Positions 1 to 7,383 of a DNA stretch of 48,144 nucleotides are shown piece by piece. Made by a program: the position numbers and the translations under genes. Numbering within the stretch: position 1 is the stretch's first letter; each line of letters opens with the position of its first letter. This stretch comes from Clostridia bacterium (lineage in GTDB: Bacteria; Bacillota; Clostridia; UMGS1883). The notes under the pieces are model-generated. The model was not told where the DNA came from. It did not search any database and saw only the letters and a program-made list of their open reading frames with translations. The stretch covers positions 1-48,144 of the forward strand of contig JAFSGW010000088.1 of assembly GCA_017440585.1 (NCBI GenBank), in the 5' to 3' direction.

Positions 1-795
1 AGGACAACCGCCTTCTATGCGAATGATTTCGTCCTCATTTTTTGAAGAGTGACGATTATATGTGCCTGTTTTTGACTTTGCAGAAGCTCTGTTGTACTCG
101 TATATGCCCTTGTATTTGATGTTGTTGAAAAGGTCAAACAAACTGTTTTTACCAAACTCATTACCACGCTTTGTCTTGTAGTTGTGACCATTTAATCTAT
201 TAATGATGTAGGTGTATGAAAAGCCCTGTGCTCTGAGTTTGAATGCCAGCTTTACAATTTTTGCCTCTGTGTCATTTACCACAAGTTTTTGTGTCTCCTT
301 GTCAACATCGTAACCAAGAGGCGGAGTGCCACCGCACCATTTGCATTCCAATGCAGTTTCCTTTTTACCACGGTTGACATTTTCTATGAGTTTTCTTACC
401 TCTTCCTGATTGAAAAGTACCGTGATTTCCTTTACGAGCTTATTAGCAAGGTCGTTGCCGTTGACATTTTCTGTGGCACTTAGTATCGAAACACCATGCT
501 TTTCCAATAGGCATTCATATTCGTGATGTATTGAATCGTTTCTTGCGAAGCGGTCGAGCTTCCAAACGATGACGAAGTTTACTTTCAGATTTCCTTCCGT
601 GATGTCTTCAATCATTCTCTGAAAGTCTTCTCTTTTATCGCCCTGACCGCTTCTGCCTCTGTCTATGTATTCTTCCACAATTTCAATGTTGAATTTTTCT
701 GCAAATTCCTCCACCGCTCTTCTCTGTCCTGTAATGCTTGTTTCCTGTTGCATGTCGGTCGAATATCGACCGTAGAAAACACCCTTAAACATCAT
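1..795 (-). CDS. large serine recombinase, 3' end beyond window (partial)
   Basis: Only the first 265 codons are in the window; the frame stays open to base 1. The N-terminus carries the resolvase catalytic motif YGRYST (Ser12), followed by VWKLDRFARND, typical of the resolvase fold. A recombinase domain follows with GGTPPLGYDVD, FGKNSLF and a GTYNRH segment near the cut. These match the second recombinase at 2698-4248 block for block, so the two are paralogues. Two ATG codons lie in tandem at 795 and 790-792; a GAGG ribosome-binding site four bases upstream of the first supports 795. Such enzymes catalyse site-specific integration and excision. It is the last visible gene of the recombinase operon, after the DUF927 ATPase. 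Zinc ribbon and coiled coil would lie off the edge. Family assignment is secure; partner site unknown. Confidence 0.93.
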   Translation of the reverse strand, partial: MMFKGVFYGRYSTDMQQETSITGQRRAVEEFAEKFNIEIVEEYIDRGRSGQGDKREDFQRMIEDITEGNLKVNFVIVWKLDRFARNDSIHHEYECLLEKHGVSILSATENVNGNDLANKLVKEITVLFNQEEVRKLIENVNRGKKETALECKWCGGTPPLGYDVDKETQKLVVNDTEAKIVKLAFKLRAQGFSYTYIINRLNGHNYKTKRGNEFGKNSLFDLFNNIKYKGIYEYNRASAKSKTGTYNRHSSKNEDEIIRIEGGCP

Positions 796-838
796 TTTTC
801 CTCGCTTCCTTTAACAAAAGATTATAGATAATTTGGTT

Positions 839-862
839 GAAGAGGGCTTGATTGCCCTCTTC
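839..862 (-). other. hairpin in the leader of the partial recombinase
   Basis: A perfect 9-bp inverted repeat (GAAGAGGGC, 6-nt loop) lies between the DUF927 gene and the recombinase. A GGAGGTGA stretch sits immediately upstream on the minus strand. No U-run follows, so it does not look like an intrinsic terminator. It may shape translation of the recombinase or stabilise the transcript. The surrounding 796-938 gap reads open in one frame on the minus strand, but with no usable start codon. Confidence 0.5.
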
Positions 863-938
863 ACCTCCGTTGCGAATTTTTCTGCCTTTTGAGGCTGAAA
901 AGTCTCCTTTTTTTAATGATTTTCTGTCTATTGAAACC

Positions 939-2498
939 TTATAGAACAATGTCGGAAGCCTCCTTTACCATAGGAACATCAATGACAACAACAGGAGTCT
1001 TTGTAAGACTGCCAATGTTGCGACGGAGATAATTTTTACCCTCTTCGCACTTGATGTAGCCTTTCTCTTTTAGGCTTCTGAAAAGAGAACGAGTATCGGG
1101 GTATCCCAACTTGCCCATGATTTCTGTGAAGCGGTTGTAGAGAATGACAATTTCCGTAATATTGCCTTTCTGAACAACCGTTTTACCCCAAATACCTGCG
1201 ACATTGAAGTCTACTTTTTCGGGGAATTTGCTTTTGTTTTTGAGATACTCTTCGAAAAATTTAATCATTGCTTCATTTGACTGCTCTTGTCCTGCTTGGA
1301 GAATTGTAGATTCGCAAATAAGAAAATCGACAATTTCCTTGATGTCGAATTCCATGCCGAGCTTATGTTTTGCAAGTCTTGAAGCAACAACAACTGTTGC
1401 GATTTTTTCTGCAAGTCTTGAAAACAAAGGAGAGTATTGCTTACCTTGTTTTTCCGCATGGAACTTTATCCTCTTGATTACTTTCGCTGTATCTTTTTCC
1501 AGAATTTCCTGAATCTTTTCAGGAGTATAGCTCGAAAGAACCTTTGCGAACTCGTAACCAATGTTGCCGTAGTTCGCATGGATGCTTGAAAGAATCATGT
1601 CCGCGTTTTCTTTGCTTTCTGTGAAATTGTAATTCTTGATTTCGAAAAGTCTTACGGCAATACCACCGAAGTTAGATTTCTTGAACTGAATTTCACCTGT
1701 AGACATGAAAACGGTGCGGAAATCCTTTTCCACACCGTCATTGCTACTCCACCTTCTTTTGTCTGTACCTCCTGTCAAGAGGTATGTTAGCTGTGTCGTA
1801 TTCGCATCGGTCATTGAAAGCTCGTCAAGACCTATGAGAATACCCTTATTACCTCCTACCGCTTGAATCAAGCCATTGGCTGTTGTGTTCCAATTTCTTA
1901 CGATTCCCTTAGGAGAAATTTGGGGATTGCCCCACATTGAACCTGCAAGCATCAGGCTTGTTGTTTTACCTGATGTTGATTCACCTTCTATGTGGAAAAT
2001 GAACTTTAGGTCTTTCTCTGGAAGCATGCCAACAATTGCAGATGAAAGAGCAACAGCACAAACTGTCTGCAATCCAACAAATTTTTTTACCTTCGTATTG
2101 AAGAAATCAAGCTGTTCTGACAAGCTTCCTTTCTGGGAAAGGTCAAGGGAGCCAACATAGCTCAATCCTTGTTCAGAGCCTTTATACATCGCCTGGCGAT
2201 GCAAAAAACAAAGCTTACCTTCCACCTTGTGCCAGCCAAGAAGGTTGAACACCTTTTTCAAAGGAAGGTTTTCTTCGTCTTCTGCAAATGAATCAAAAAA
2301 CTTGTTTATTTCTTCCAATGAAAGAAACGGAAAACCAAAACTGCACAAATCCCTTAGTCCCTTGTAGTTCATTTCGCCTCTCGGTATGCTCTTTGTTACC
2401 TCCTCTCCCAAATAGTTTGTCTTAAGCTCAACGCTTACCTCGTTTGTGTGAACGTTTTTGACAATATTGTTCACGACAATTTCGTTTTTGAAACTCAT
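939..2498 (-). CDS. DUF927-domain ATPase (Cch/MCM-like helicase of mobile elements)
   Basis: About 519 residues. A central P-loop ATPase core has Walker A GESTSGKTT near residues 172-180 and Walker B LIGLDEL near 221-227, followed by the DUF927 landmarks TGGTDKRRW and MSTGE. DUF927 is the family of Cch, the SCC-encoded helicase described as MCM-like, and of helicases in phages and other islands; the likely role is replication of the excised element. The frame could begin 17 codons earlier, but the ATG at 2498 has an AGGGGAC ribosome-binding site and the upstream extension looks untranslated. The N-terminal ~140 residues show no motif I recognise. It is flanked by two serine recombinases on the same strand, the context that suggests an SCC-like element. 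The C-terminal ~100 residues look like a winged-helix region, by inference only. Confidence 0.85.
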   Translation of the reverse strand: MSFKNEIVVNNIVKNVHTNEVSVELKTNYLGEEVTKSIPRGEMNYKGLRDLCSFGFPFLSLEEINKFFDSFAEDEENLPLKKVFNLLGWHKVEGKLCFLHRQAMYKGSEQGLSYVGSLDLSQKGSLSEQLDFFNTKVKKFVGLQTVCAVALSSAIVGMLPEKDLKFIFHIEGESTSGKTTSLMLAGSMWGNPQISPKGIVRNWNTTANGLIQAVGGNKGILIGLDELSMTDANTTQLTYLLTGGTDKRRWSSNDGVEKDFRTVFMSTGEIQFKKSNFGGIAVRLFEIKNYNFTESKENADMILSSIHANYGNIGYEFAKVLSSYTPEKIQEILEKDTAKVIKRIKFHAEKQGKQYSPLFSRLAEKIATVVVASRLAKHKLGMEFDIKEIVDFLICESTILQAGQEQSNEAMIKFFEEYLKNKSKFPEKVDFNVAGIWGKTVVQKGNITEIVILYNRFTEIMGKLGYPDTRSLFRSLKEKGYIKCEEGKNYLRRNIGSLTKTPVVVIDVPMVKEASDIVL

Positions 2499-2641
2499 GA
2501 TTCGAGTCCCCTTTCCAAAAAAATTAAGGGGAAATTGCAAAAAATGCAAAAAACCCCCCTTAATACTTTGTTCTTTTGAAAAATCAGTTTGAAAGTTTTA
2601 GAATTTGACAGACGATTTGAACAAACTATATGTGCTTGATG

Positions 2642-2686
2642 AAAAAAAATTCACCCCAAAACTTAGTCGATGGACTGGTTTTGGGG
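2642..2686 (-). terminator. intrinsic terminator after the 516-aa recombinase
   Basis: A 9-bp perfect stem (CCCCAAAAC / GTTTTGGGG, arms 2654-2662 and 2678-2686) is followed on the minus strand by TGAA and a run of eight T. It lies 12 bases past the recombinase stop. The plus strand also has a T-run after the stem, so it may work both ways. DUF927 would then depend on read-through or on a promoter in 2499-2641, none of which is clear. Confidence 0.65.
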
Positions 2687-2697
2687 CATTTTTTCCT

Positions 2698-4248
2698 TTA
2701 CGCAAGTTTCGTAAGAGGAAAGTCCGCGGAGAAAATTTTTTCTCTTTGAGTTTTTAGTGTTTTTCCTTGAATTTTGACATCTCCAAAGCTGATTTTGAGA
2801 AAAACTTCTATTTCGTTGTTGGTGACAACGATTTCCTCAACAAAATTTCGAATGATTTTTCTTAGCTCTTCGAAGTTGTTTTCTGCTCTCATTCTTTGAA
2901 AGCTGTTTATCAGTAGCATTACCTCTTTTTTTGTCACTTTGAAAGATGTAGGTTGATTTACTATTAATAGCTTTGCTTTTAGCGTTTCCTCCTGTTCCTT
3001 TAGCTCCGAAAGTCTTTTTGAAAAATGTTCTTCACACATTCCCTTTTCTATTGCGTGGACTATGTTTTGTTGATTGCTTTGAACTTCTTCAAGCTCTTTT
3101 TTTATGTCCTGTGAATTATCCTGAACAGTCCTTTCCATTTCCGAAGTGTAGGAATCTATCATTTGCATTATTGCATTGACTCTGTTGAAAGAAAAAATAT
3201 TCCTTTGAAGCTCATCCAACACAAAGTTTTCGAGGTATGCCATGTTGATTTCTCTTGCATTGCAGGAAATCGTCTGCACCTTTTTGTTGCACCTGAAAGT
3301 AAGCTGACAGTCTTTTTTCCGTCTGTTTGCGTGCATCGGTGAGCCACATTTACCGCAGAAAACCAGTCCCGACAACAAATATTTCTGCCTATCTCTATTT
3401 GATGAAAAGACTCTCTTGTTCTGCCTCTGTCTTTCTGCAACAAGGTTGAATGTTTCTTCTGAAACAATCTTTGGACAGCCTCCTACTATCCTGACAACCT
3501 CTTCCTCATCCTTGTATGCGTGTCTGTTGTATGTTCCTTTAGCTGTTTTTCTTGCAGATTTGTTGTATGTGAAAACTCCCTTGTATTTCTCATTACGGAG
3601 TATCTCGAAAAGACTGTTTTTTCCGAAAGATTTTCCAAGCTTTGTTTTGAAACCGCTTCTGTTCAAGGTTTCTATTATCTCCGTGTAGCCTTTACCTTCC
3701 GCATACATTTCGAATATCAGCCTTACCGCTTTTGCCTCTTCTTCGTTGACAACAAGCTTTTTGTCAACAATATCAAATCCCAATGGTGGAATCCCTCCGC
3801 AGTGGGAAGATTTTTTCGCATTTTCCATAGTTCCCTTCATTATCTCTCTTGCGAGATTTTTTGAATAGTATTCTGCCATTGCTTCGAGAACAGATTCCAA
3901 GATGATTGACTCAGGTGTTCCGTCAAGGTTTTCCGTAACACTCAATAGCTGTACCTTATTTGCCTTTAGCTTTTGTTTGTAGATTGCACTGTCGTATTTA
4001 CTTCTTGCAAATCTGTCCAGCTTGTGAACGATGATTGTATCAAACACTCCTGTTTCGCTCATTTTTATCATTTCCTGAAAGCTCGGTCGCTCTGCTGTTG
4101 TAGCAGATTTCGCTCTATCTATGTAGGTTGCAACAATAGCAATGTTATTTCGCCTTGCGTACTCCTCGATTGCACAGATTTGAGCATCTATACTTTCGTC
4201 TCTTTGATTTTCGCTTGAATACCTTGCGTAGATTGCCGCTTTTCTCAT
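2698..4248 (-). CDS. large serine recombinase (Ccr-like)
   Basis: 516 residues, full length for a large serine recombinase. The resolvase domain (about 1-145) has catalytic motif YARYSS (Ser11) and HKLDRFARS. The recombinase domain (about 150-260) has GGIPPLGFD and FGKNSLFEIL. A zinc ribbon with Cys298, Cys301, Cys320 and Cys329 follows, then a long charged coiled coil (about 360-430) and a C-terminal tail. These enzymes cut both strands through a 5'-phosphoserine link and integrate or excise mobile DNA. GGAGC ten bases upstream supports the ATG at 4248. The gene lies between a 123-aa protein and the DUF927 ATPase. Its similarity to the partial recombinase at the left edge resembles the paired CcrA/CcrB arrangement of SCC elements. 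Exact subfamily cannot be named without alignment. Confidence 0.95.
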   Translation of the reverse strand: MRKAAIYARYSSENQRDESIDAQICAIEEYARRNNIAIVATYIDRAKSATTAERPSFQEMIKMSETGVFDTIIVHKLDRFARSKYDSAIYKQKLKANKVQLLSVTENLDGTPESIILESVLEAMAEYYSKNLAREIMKGTMENAKKSSHCGGIPPLGFDIVDKKLVVNEEEAKAVRLIFEMYAEGKGYTEIIETLNRSGFKTKLGKSFGKNSLFEILRNEKYKGVFTYNKSARKTAKGTYNRHAYKDEEEVVRIVGGCPKIVSEETFNLVAERQRQNKRVFSSNRDRQKYLLSGLVFCGKCGSPMHANRRKKDCQLTFRCNKKVQTISCNAREINMAYLENFVLDELQRNIFSFNRVNAIMQMIDSYTSEMERTVQDNSQDIKKELEEVQSNQQNIVHAIEKGMCEEHFSKRLSELKEQEETLKAKLLIVNQPTSFKVTKKEVMLLINSFQRMRAENNFEELRKIIRNFVEEIVVTNNEIEVFLKISFGDVKIQGKTLKTQREKIFSADFPLTKLA

Positions 4249-4266
4249 TCAGTTTTGCTCCTTTCG

Positions 4267-4297
4267 AAAAAAGAGGGGATTCCCAAGGGTTTCCCCT
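4267..4297 (-). terminator. terminator-like hairpin between the 123-aa gene and the recombinase
   Basis: Arms AGGGGA/TCCCCT (4292-4297 and 4274-4279 on the minus strand) enclose a symmetrical AACCCTTGGGAA core and are followed by CTTTTTT. The structure begins at the stop codon of the 123-aa gene and ends just before the recombinase ribosome-binding site, so it could act as an attenuator limiting recombinase expression. Confidence 0.5.
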
Positions 4298-4668
4298 TAG
4301 ACTTCCCCTCCACTTTTTGTCGTTTGACAGTCAACTTTCTGCTTTTTCCCCTGTTTCCCCTCATCGGAAGATGCAAGAGAAGGGTTTTCTATTATCTCCA
4401 ACAATCGTTCCGCTTTTCCATGTCTGTTCAGATGTTCTATTATTGCAAGCTCAACAAAATCGCCTATCCGCAAATCGTTTTCTATGCAGTATTCCTGCAT
4501 GAGAAATTGAAGCGGTACTGACATGAAAATTGTCCTTGATTTCTTTTTACCTCTGAGCTTGTAGCGATAGTCTTTCATCTTCTCTTCTGCTGTCAAAAAC
4601 ACTTTGAGCTTTTCCTCGTTTGTTTTTAAGAACTCCAACAGATTTTTGTATTCAGTTTCGTTTGCCAT
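4297..4668 (-). CDS. hypothetical protein, possible small DNA-binding protein
   Basis: 123 residues, not recognised. The N-terminal half is rich in Lys and Glu and helical (KTNEEKLKVFLTAEEKMK). The middle part, SRTIFMSVPLQFLMQEYC followed by a helix ending in EHLNRHG, has the length and strand-helix-helix rhythm of a ribbon-helix-helix fold, but this is only inferred. The C-terminus is polar and probably disordered. A GGGAG ribosome-binding site lies nine bases upstream of the ATG. It is the first gene before the recombinase, from which it is separated by a terminator-like hairpin. A role in controlling recombination or in element maintenance would fit, but nothing in the sequence proves it. 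Confidence 0.7.
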   Translation of the reverse strand: MANETEYKNLLEFLKTNEEKLKVFLTAEEKMKDYRYKLRGKKKSRTIFMSVPLQFLMQEYCIENDLRIGDFVELAIIEHLNRHGKAERLLEIIENPSLASSDEGKQGKKQKVDCQTTKSGGEV

Positions 4669-4771
4669 TTTGTTTTCTCCCTTCGTTTTTTATGTTCCTA
4701 TGTTCCGTACGCAGTCAATTGCTGGAATATATCCAATTTATAATATCTGTCTTTAACCTTGTTTGTTGCAC

Positions 4772-4805
4772 AAAAAAAGAGCTATGGATTTTTTCTCCAT
4801 AGCTC
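4772..4805 (-). terminator. intrinsic terminator of the stalk-protein operon
   Basis: A perfect 10-bp stem (GAGCTATGGA and its complement, 4779-4788 and 4796-4805) is followed on the minus strand by seven T. It begins 12 bases after the stop of the secreted stalk-domain gene and closes the small-gene operon that starts at 6689. It separates that operon from the recombinase genes. Confidence 0.85.
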
Positions 4806-4816
4806 CCTTTCATTTA

Positions 4817-5587
4817 TTAATATCTTGAGCCTTGCCAGCATTTAACTCGAAGCTGTTTATCTGGTTTTGAATATCTGATTGTTACGTTATCAAACCTTAA
4901 GCTATGACTCAATTCAAATCGAAATTGTCCGTCTATTGCATATTCTCCTTCAATTACGAATCCTGCGGAGACAAGATATGTTTCGATGTAATCAACAACC
5001 CAATCGCCCTTTACTTCGTTGTAGATGTACTCTCCGTTTGTATAGGATGCAAGCTCAACTCCGAGACACGCACCAAAATCAGGTGTTTGTGTTCCTTCGT
5101 AGTATCCTTTTATGTCTGCTTCAGGAAGAGCATAGGGGTTGTACATCTCCCCTGTAATGACAACAGTTCTTGTATTATTATCCCACTGAACATCATAGCC
5201 TGTAGTTTCTGCAATGGCTCTTACTGGAACGAGTGTTCTGTTGTTTATAATCATCGGTGGAACATCTGTTACTACTGAACGGTCTTCCGTTTCACTTCTG
5301 TAGATAATCATAGGATTGCCTATTGTCATCAGCATTATGCCGAAATCTGTGATTACCTGTATCATTTGCTTTTCTCCGTCCCAGCTGACAATTGCTCCCA
5401 TAGCTTCGAAAATAGCTCTTACTGGAACAAGCGTTCTTCCCTCAACTATTACTGGAGGCTGGTCGAAGTAGATTTGTTGACCATTCAAAGTTACTTTGAT
5501 TTCGTCTTCTGCAAAGACTGTGCATGGAACAAGTAGTGAAATTGTCATTATTACTACCATCACTATGCTTATGAACTTAGTTTTCAT
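4817..5587 (-). CDS. secreted protein with copper amine oxidase-like N-terminal (stalk) domain
   Basis: 256 residues with a clear Sec signal peptide (MKTKFISIVMVVIMTISLL, cleavage near VFA-ED). Residues about 28-145 hold two repeats of the Cu_amine_oxidN1 'stalk' domain, marked by GRTLVPVRAIFEAMGA and NRTLVPVRAIAETTGY. This domain is common in secreted and cell-wall proteins of Clostridia and Paenibacillus and is not an oxidase. The C-terminal ~100 residues (from about YNPYALPEADIKGYYEG) are a beta-rich unit I do not recognise. The start codon overlaps the stop of the upstream 60-aa gene by one base, so it is translationally coupled to it. It is probably element cargo that acts outside the cell; its binding partner is unknown. 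Confidence 0.85.
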   Translation of the reverse strand: MKTKFISIVMVVIMTISLLVPCTVFAEDEIKVTLNGQQIYFDQPPVIVEGRTLVPVRAIFEAMGAIVSWDGEKQMIQVITDFGIMLMTIGNPMIIYRSETEDRSVVTDVPPMIINNRTLVPVRAIAETTGYDVQWDNNTRTVVITGEMYNPYALPEADIKGYYEGTQTPDFGACLGVELASYTNGEYIYNEVKGDWVVDYIETYLVSAGFVIEGEYAIDGQFRFELSHSLRFDNVTIRYSKPDKQLRVKCWQGSRY

Positions 5588-5769
5588 TATTTCTTTCCTC
5601 CCATTTTATCTGCCGATTCTTTGGCTCTTCTTGCAGTTTCGTAGCATCTTCTGGCATTGGCAAATTCATACCCTTTATCAGGATTGTTTTTAGCATTTGC
5701 CCAATGCTTGTCGCCCATTTTCTTTTTTGTTTCTGCAACCTTCAAAAGCTGTTCTCTTGTTACTGCCAT
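5587..5769 (-). CDS. small hypothetical protein (60 aa)
   Basis: Lys- and Arg-rich, probably all-helical, with no membrane segment. The pattern EQLLKVAETKKKMGDKHW ... ARRCYETARRAKESADKM looks like one TPR-like helical hairpin, an inference only. A GGAG ribosome-binding site precedes the ATG. The gene sits 19 bases after the 64-aa gene, and its stop overlaps the start of the secreted stalk protein by one base. That tight coupling is the best evidence that it is real. No function can be given. Confidence 0.7.
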   Translation of the reverse strand: MAVTREQLLKVAETKKKMGDKHWANAKNNPDKGYEFANARRCYETARRAKESADKMGGKK

Positions 5770-5788
5770 TTTTACTCTCCTCTCGAAA

Positions 5789-5983
5789 TTATATGAGACC
5801 TCTTCTTCGAGCCTCGTCTACCACGAATTGATAGGTCGATTTGCTCTTATCCATTCTTTGGTAATACATCATTATTTCTCTATCGGATTTTTTCCTTAAC
5901 TGCCTCTGTATGTCCTTGACATATATTTTGTACTGGCTATTGACTTCATTTCCGATTTTCTGCATCAACTCGAAAACATCCAT
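5789..5983 (-). CDS. small hypothetical protein (64 aa)
   Basis: Highly charged and helical (DVFELMQKIGNEV, then KDIQRQLRKKSDREIMMYY). The C-terminus QFVVDEARRRGLI ends like many small proteins of mobile-element control regions. It is coupled to the Mor-like gene through a one-base stop/start overlap. There is no recognised domain, and I assign no function. Confidence 0.7.
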   Translation of the reverse strand: MDVFELMQKIGNEVNSQYKIYVKDIQRQLRKKSDREIMMYYQRMDKSKSTYQFVVDEARRRGLI

Positions 5984-6327
5984 TATTCTCCCTCCTCACT
6001 CACAGACTCTTTTATCAACCTTCTTAGTGTCTTTTCCGAATAGCTGTATTTGACAGCCAACTGCTTGAGGTTTGTGCCGTCGTATTCTTTTAATATTCTT
6101 TGCTTTACCAAGTCAGGATTGAGAAATCTGACAGGAAAACTCACTTGTGTTCCTTTGTACATTTGGTAGATTCGCATTGCGACATCTATGCCGAATTCTT
6201 CGTTGATTTCTCTGTAGACTGCATTCAGCAATTCTGTATTATTATTTTCCAACAGCACCACCCCATGGAAAGACTTTACCACAGGATTTTTCTCCAAGCA
6301 AATCCCAATGTCCGTATGTTTGTCCAT
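5983..6327 (-). CDS. Mor-family-like transcriptional regulator
   Basis: 114 residues. The region from about 38 to 110 matches the layout of the Mor transcription activator family: a helical dimerisation part (NAVYREINEEFGID and AMRIYQMYKGTQVSFP), then a helix-turn-helix with the core LKQLAVKYSYSEKTLRRLIKE. Mor proteins, first known from phage Mu middle transcription, are common in Firmicutes prophages and integrative elements. The N-terminal 35 residues are less typical. It is the second gene of a one-base-overlap operon and would be expected to control element genes. The likely targets are the operon itself or the recombinase genes, an inference from position. Confidence 0.75.
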   Translation of the reverse strand: MDKHTDIGICLEKNPVVKSFHGVVLLENNNTELLNAVYREINEEFGIDVAMRIYQMYKGTQVSFPVRFLNPDLVKQRILKEYDGTNLKQLAVKYSYSEKTLRRLIKESVSEEGE

Positions 6328-6689
6328 TAGTCCCTACCTCTTTCCAAAAGGTTTTTGGGAGTGAGTGCTTGGGGTATTATCAGAATGATTGAAAAGTCAC
6401 TCGACAGCAAAATGAGCGAAGATGTGTAGTTTGTCCCCGTTTCGCAAGAAATTATGTCCGTGAACTCTGCAACAAGGTTTTCTGCATCAGCTTTGAAAAT
6501 GTCTTTCATTTGTCCGAGGTCTTCTCTGTTCTCAATTAGGAGAACATATCCACCAAGGTTTTTGTCAATGTTTCGATTCTCTTCATAGTAGCTATTAAGA
6601 GTTTCGATAGTTTCCTCGATATGAACTCTGACAGGCGGTGGAAGTCCTCCCAACTTTCTGCAATCTTCTTTTGTACCAATTTTTCGCAT
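6327..6689 (-). CDS. hypothetical protein, first gene of the Mor/stalk operon
   Basis: About 120 residues, not recognised. The N-terminal RKIGTKEDCRKLGGLPPPVRV is followed by alternating helical and strand-like segments, with a hydrophobic stretch SSLILLSSDFSIILIIPQ near the C-terminus that looks like buried strands rather than a membrane helix. The frame can start nine codons earlier, but AAAGGAG seven bases before the ATG at 6689 fixes this start. It shares a one-base overlap with the Mor-like gene. A palindrome at 6708-6726 in its leader may be an operator. Confidence 0.7.
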   Translation of the reverse strand: MRKIGTKEDCRKLGGLPPPVRVHIEETIETLNSYYEENRNIDKNLGGYVLLIENREDLGQMKDIFKADAENLVAEFTDIISCETGTNYTSSLILLSSDFSIILIIPQALTPKNLLERGRD

Positions 6690-6707
6690 AAAAAAACTCC
6701 TTTCAAG

Positions 6708-6726
6708 TATTATCAAGGTGATAATA
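6708..6726. promoter_or_regulatory. palindrome, candidate operator of the element operon
   Basis: A perfect 7-bp inverted repeat, TATTATC AAGGT GATAATA, sits about 19 bases upstream of the first operon gene. On the minus strand it includes a GATAAT that could serve as a -10 box. A dyad overlapping a -10 is a usual repressor or autoregulator site. A matching -35 is weak (TTTCAA), so the promoter itself is uncertain. Confidence 0.45.
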
Positions 6727-6933
6727 TCTGTTTGAAAGAAGTTTCGTTTCGCAACATATTAGCCTTTTGAAGCTCGATTGAATGTACCCCTTGGGGTTTG
6801 TACCCAAATCCGACAAATCGCTGTTTGTGAGCGTTTTACGAGCTGTCACGATGTCTTTTTATTAGGTTGATGTGAAAAAAATTTAATTAGTATCCAAAAT
6901 GCTGTTGTTAGTTAATATTGAACATTAGGAAAC
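6727..6933. other. non-coding gap between the mobile element and the tRNA-Ser unit
   Basis: No ORF is supported here. The stretch holds a short palindrome ACCCCTTGGGGT at 6786-6797 with GTAC on both sides, and is otherwise AT-rich. One end of the element should lie in or near this gap because gene content changes from element-like to chromosomal across it. No target duplication can be proven because the other end of the element is outside the window. Confidence 0.4.
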
Positions 6934-6964
6934 AAAAAACCCCAGAACTCTTGAAAGTTCTGGG
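6934..6964 (-). terminator. intrinsic terminator of the tRNA-Ser unit
   Basis: A 9-bp stem (CCCAGAACT / AGTTCTGGG) is followed on the minus strand by GTTTTTT. It lies about 30 bases past the 3' end of tRNA-Ser(GCT) and ends the two-tRNA transcript. Confidence 0.88.
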
Positions 6965-6993
6965 ATTTCGTACCCCTTAAGTGGGGGTTTCAC

Positions 6994-7085
6994 TGGCGGA
7001 GAAAGAGAGATTCGAACTCTCGCGCCGGTTACCCGACCTACGCCCTTAGCAGGGGCGCCTCTTCGGCCTACTTGAGTATTTCTCC
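6994..7085 (-). tRNA. tRNA-Ser (anticodon GCT)
   Basis: A 92-nt class II tRNA with encoded CCA. The acceptor GGAGAAA pairs with TTTCTCC, the anticodon loop reads CTGCTAA (anticodon GCT, codons AGC/AGU), and there is a long variable arm and the T-loop GTTCGAATC. It is second in a tRNA pair with tRNA-Ser(TGA), both from one promoter. Confidence 0.97.
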
Positions 7086-7173
7086 ATGTAAGCAAAGCTG
7101 CCTTCGTGAGATACGGCTCACGCTCCTTTTTAATTAAACGGATGCCCGACAGCCTTGCGCTGTGGGCTATCCG

Positions 7174-7260
7174 TGGCGGAGAAGGTGGGATTCGAACCCA
7201 CGGCACTTTCGTGTCACTGGTTTTCAAGACCAGCTCCTTAAACCACTCGGACACCTCTCC
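7174..7260 (-). tRNA. tRNA-Ser (anticodon TGA)
   Basis: An 87-nt class II tRNA with encoded CCA. The acceptor GGAGAGG pairs with CTTCTCC (one G-U), the anticodon loop is CTTGAAA (anticodon TGA), with a serine-type variable arm and the GGTTCGAATCC T-arm. It is the first tRNA of the pair; an 88-base spacer follows. Confidence 0.97.
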
Positions 7261-7281
7261 ATAAGCTGTCACGCACATATT

Positions 7282-7310
7282 ATTATACTCATGAGGGCAC
7301 CATTTGTCAA
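7282..7310 (-). promoter_or_regulatory. sigma-A-type promoter of the tRNA-Ser pair
   Basis: On the minus strand, consensus TTGACA and TATAAT are separated by exactly 17 bases. The -10 lies about 22 bases upstream of the tRNA-Ser(TGA) 5' end. It is a very strong consensus promoter, as expected for stable RNA. Confidence 0.88.
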
Positions 7311-7320
7311 GCAATATTTT

Positions 7321-7362
7321 AAAAAAATTGCAGTAAGCAGGCATTTTGCCCACTTACTGCAA
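7321..7362 (-). terminator. intrinsic terminator of the 2082-aa BspA-like gene
   Basis: A 10-bp outer stem TTGCAGTAAG / CTTACTGCAA with an inner GGC/GCC extension is followed by seven T on the minus strand. It begins about 20 bases past the stop codon. Confidence 0.88.
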
Positions 7363-7383
7363 TTCAAAGTGATGATTTACTCG

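Noticed and set aside
796..938. Small minus-strand frame between DUF927 and the partial recombinase (encoding ..ALFNQIIYNLLLKEARKND)
   Set aside because: It looks protein-like, but no ATG, GTG or TTG start with a ribosome-binding site exists in frame, so I do not call a gene.
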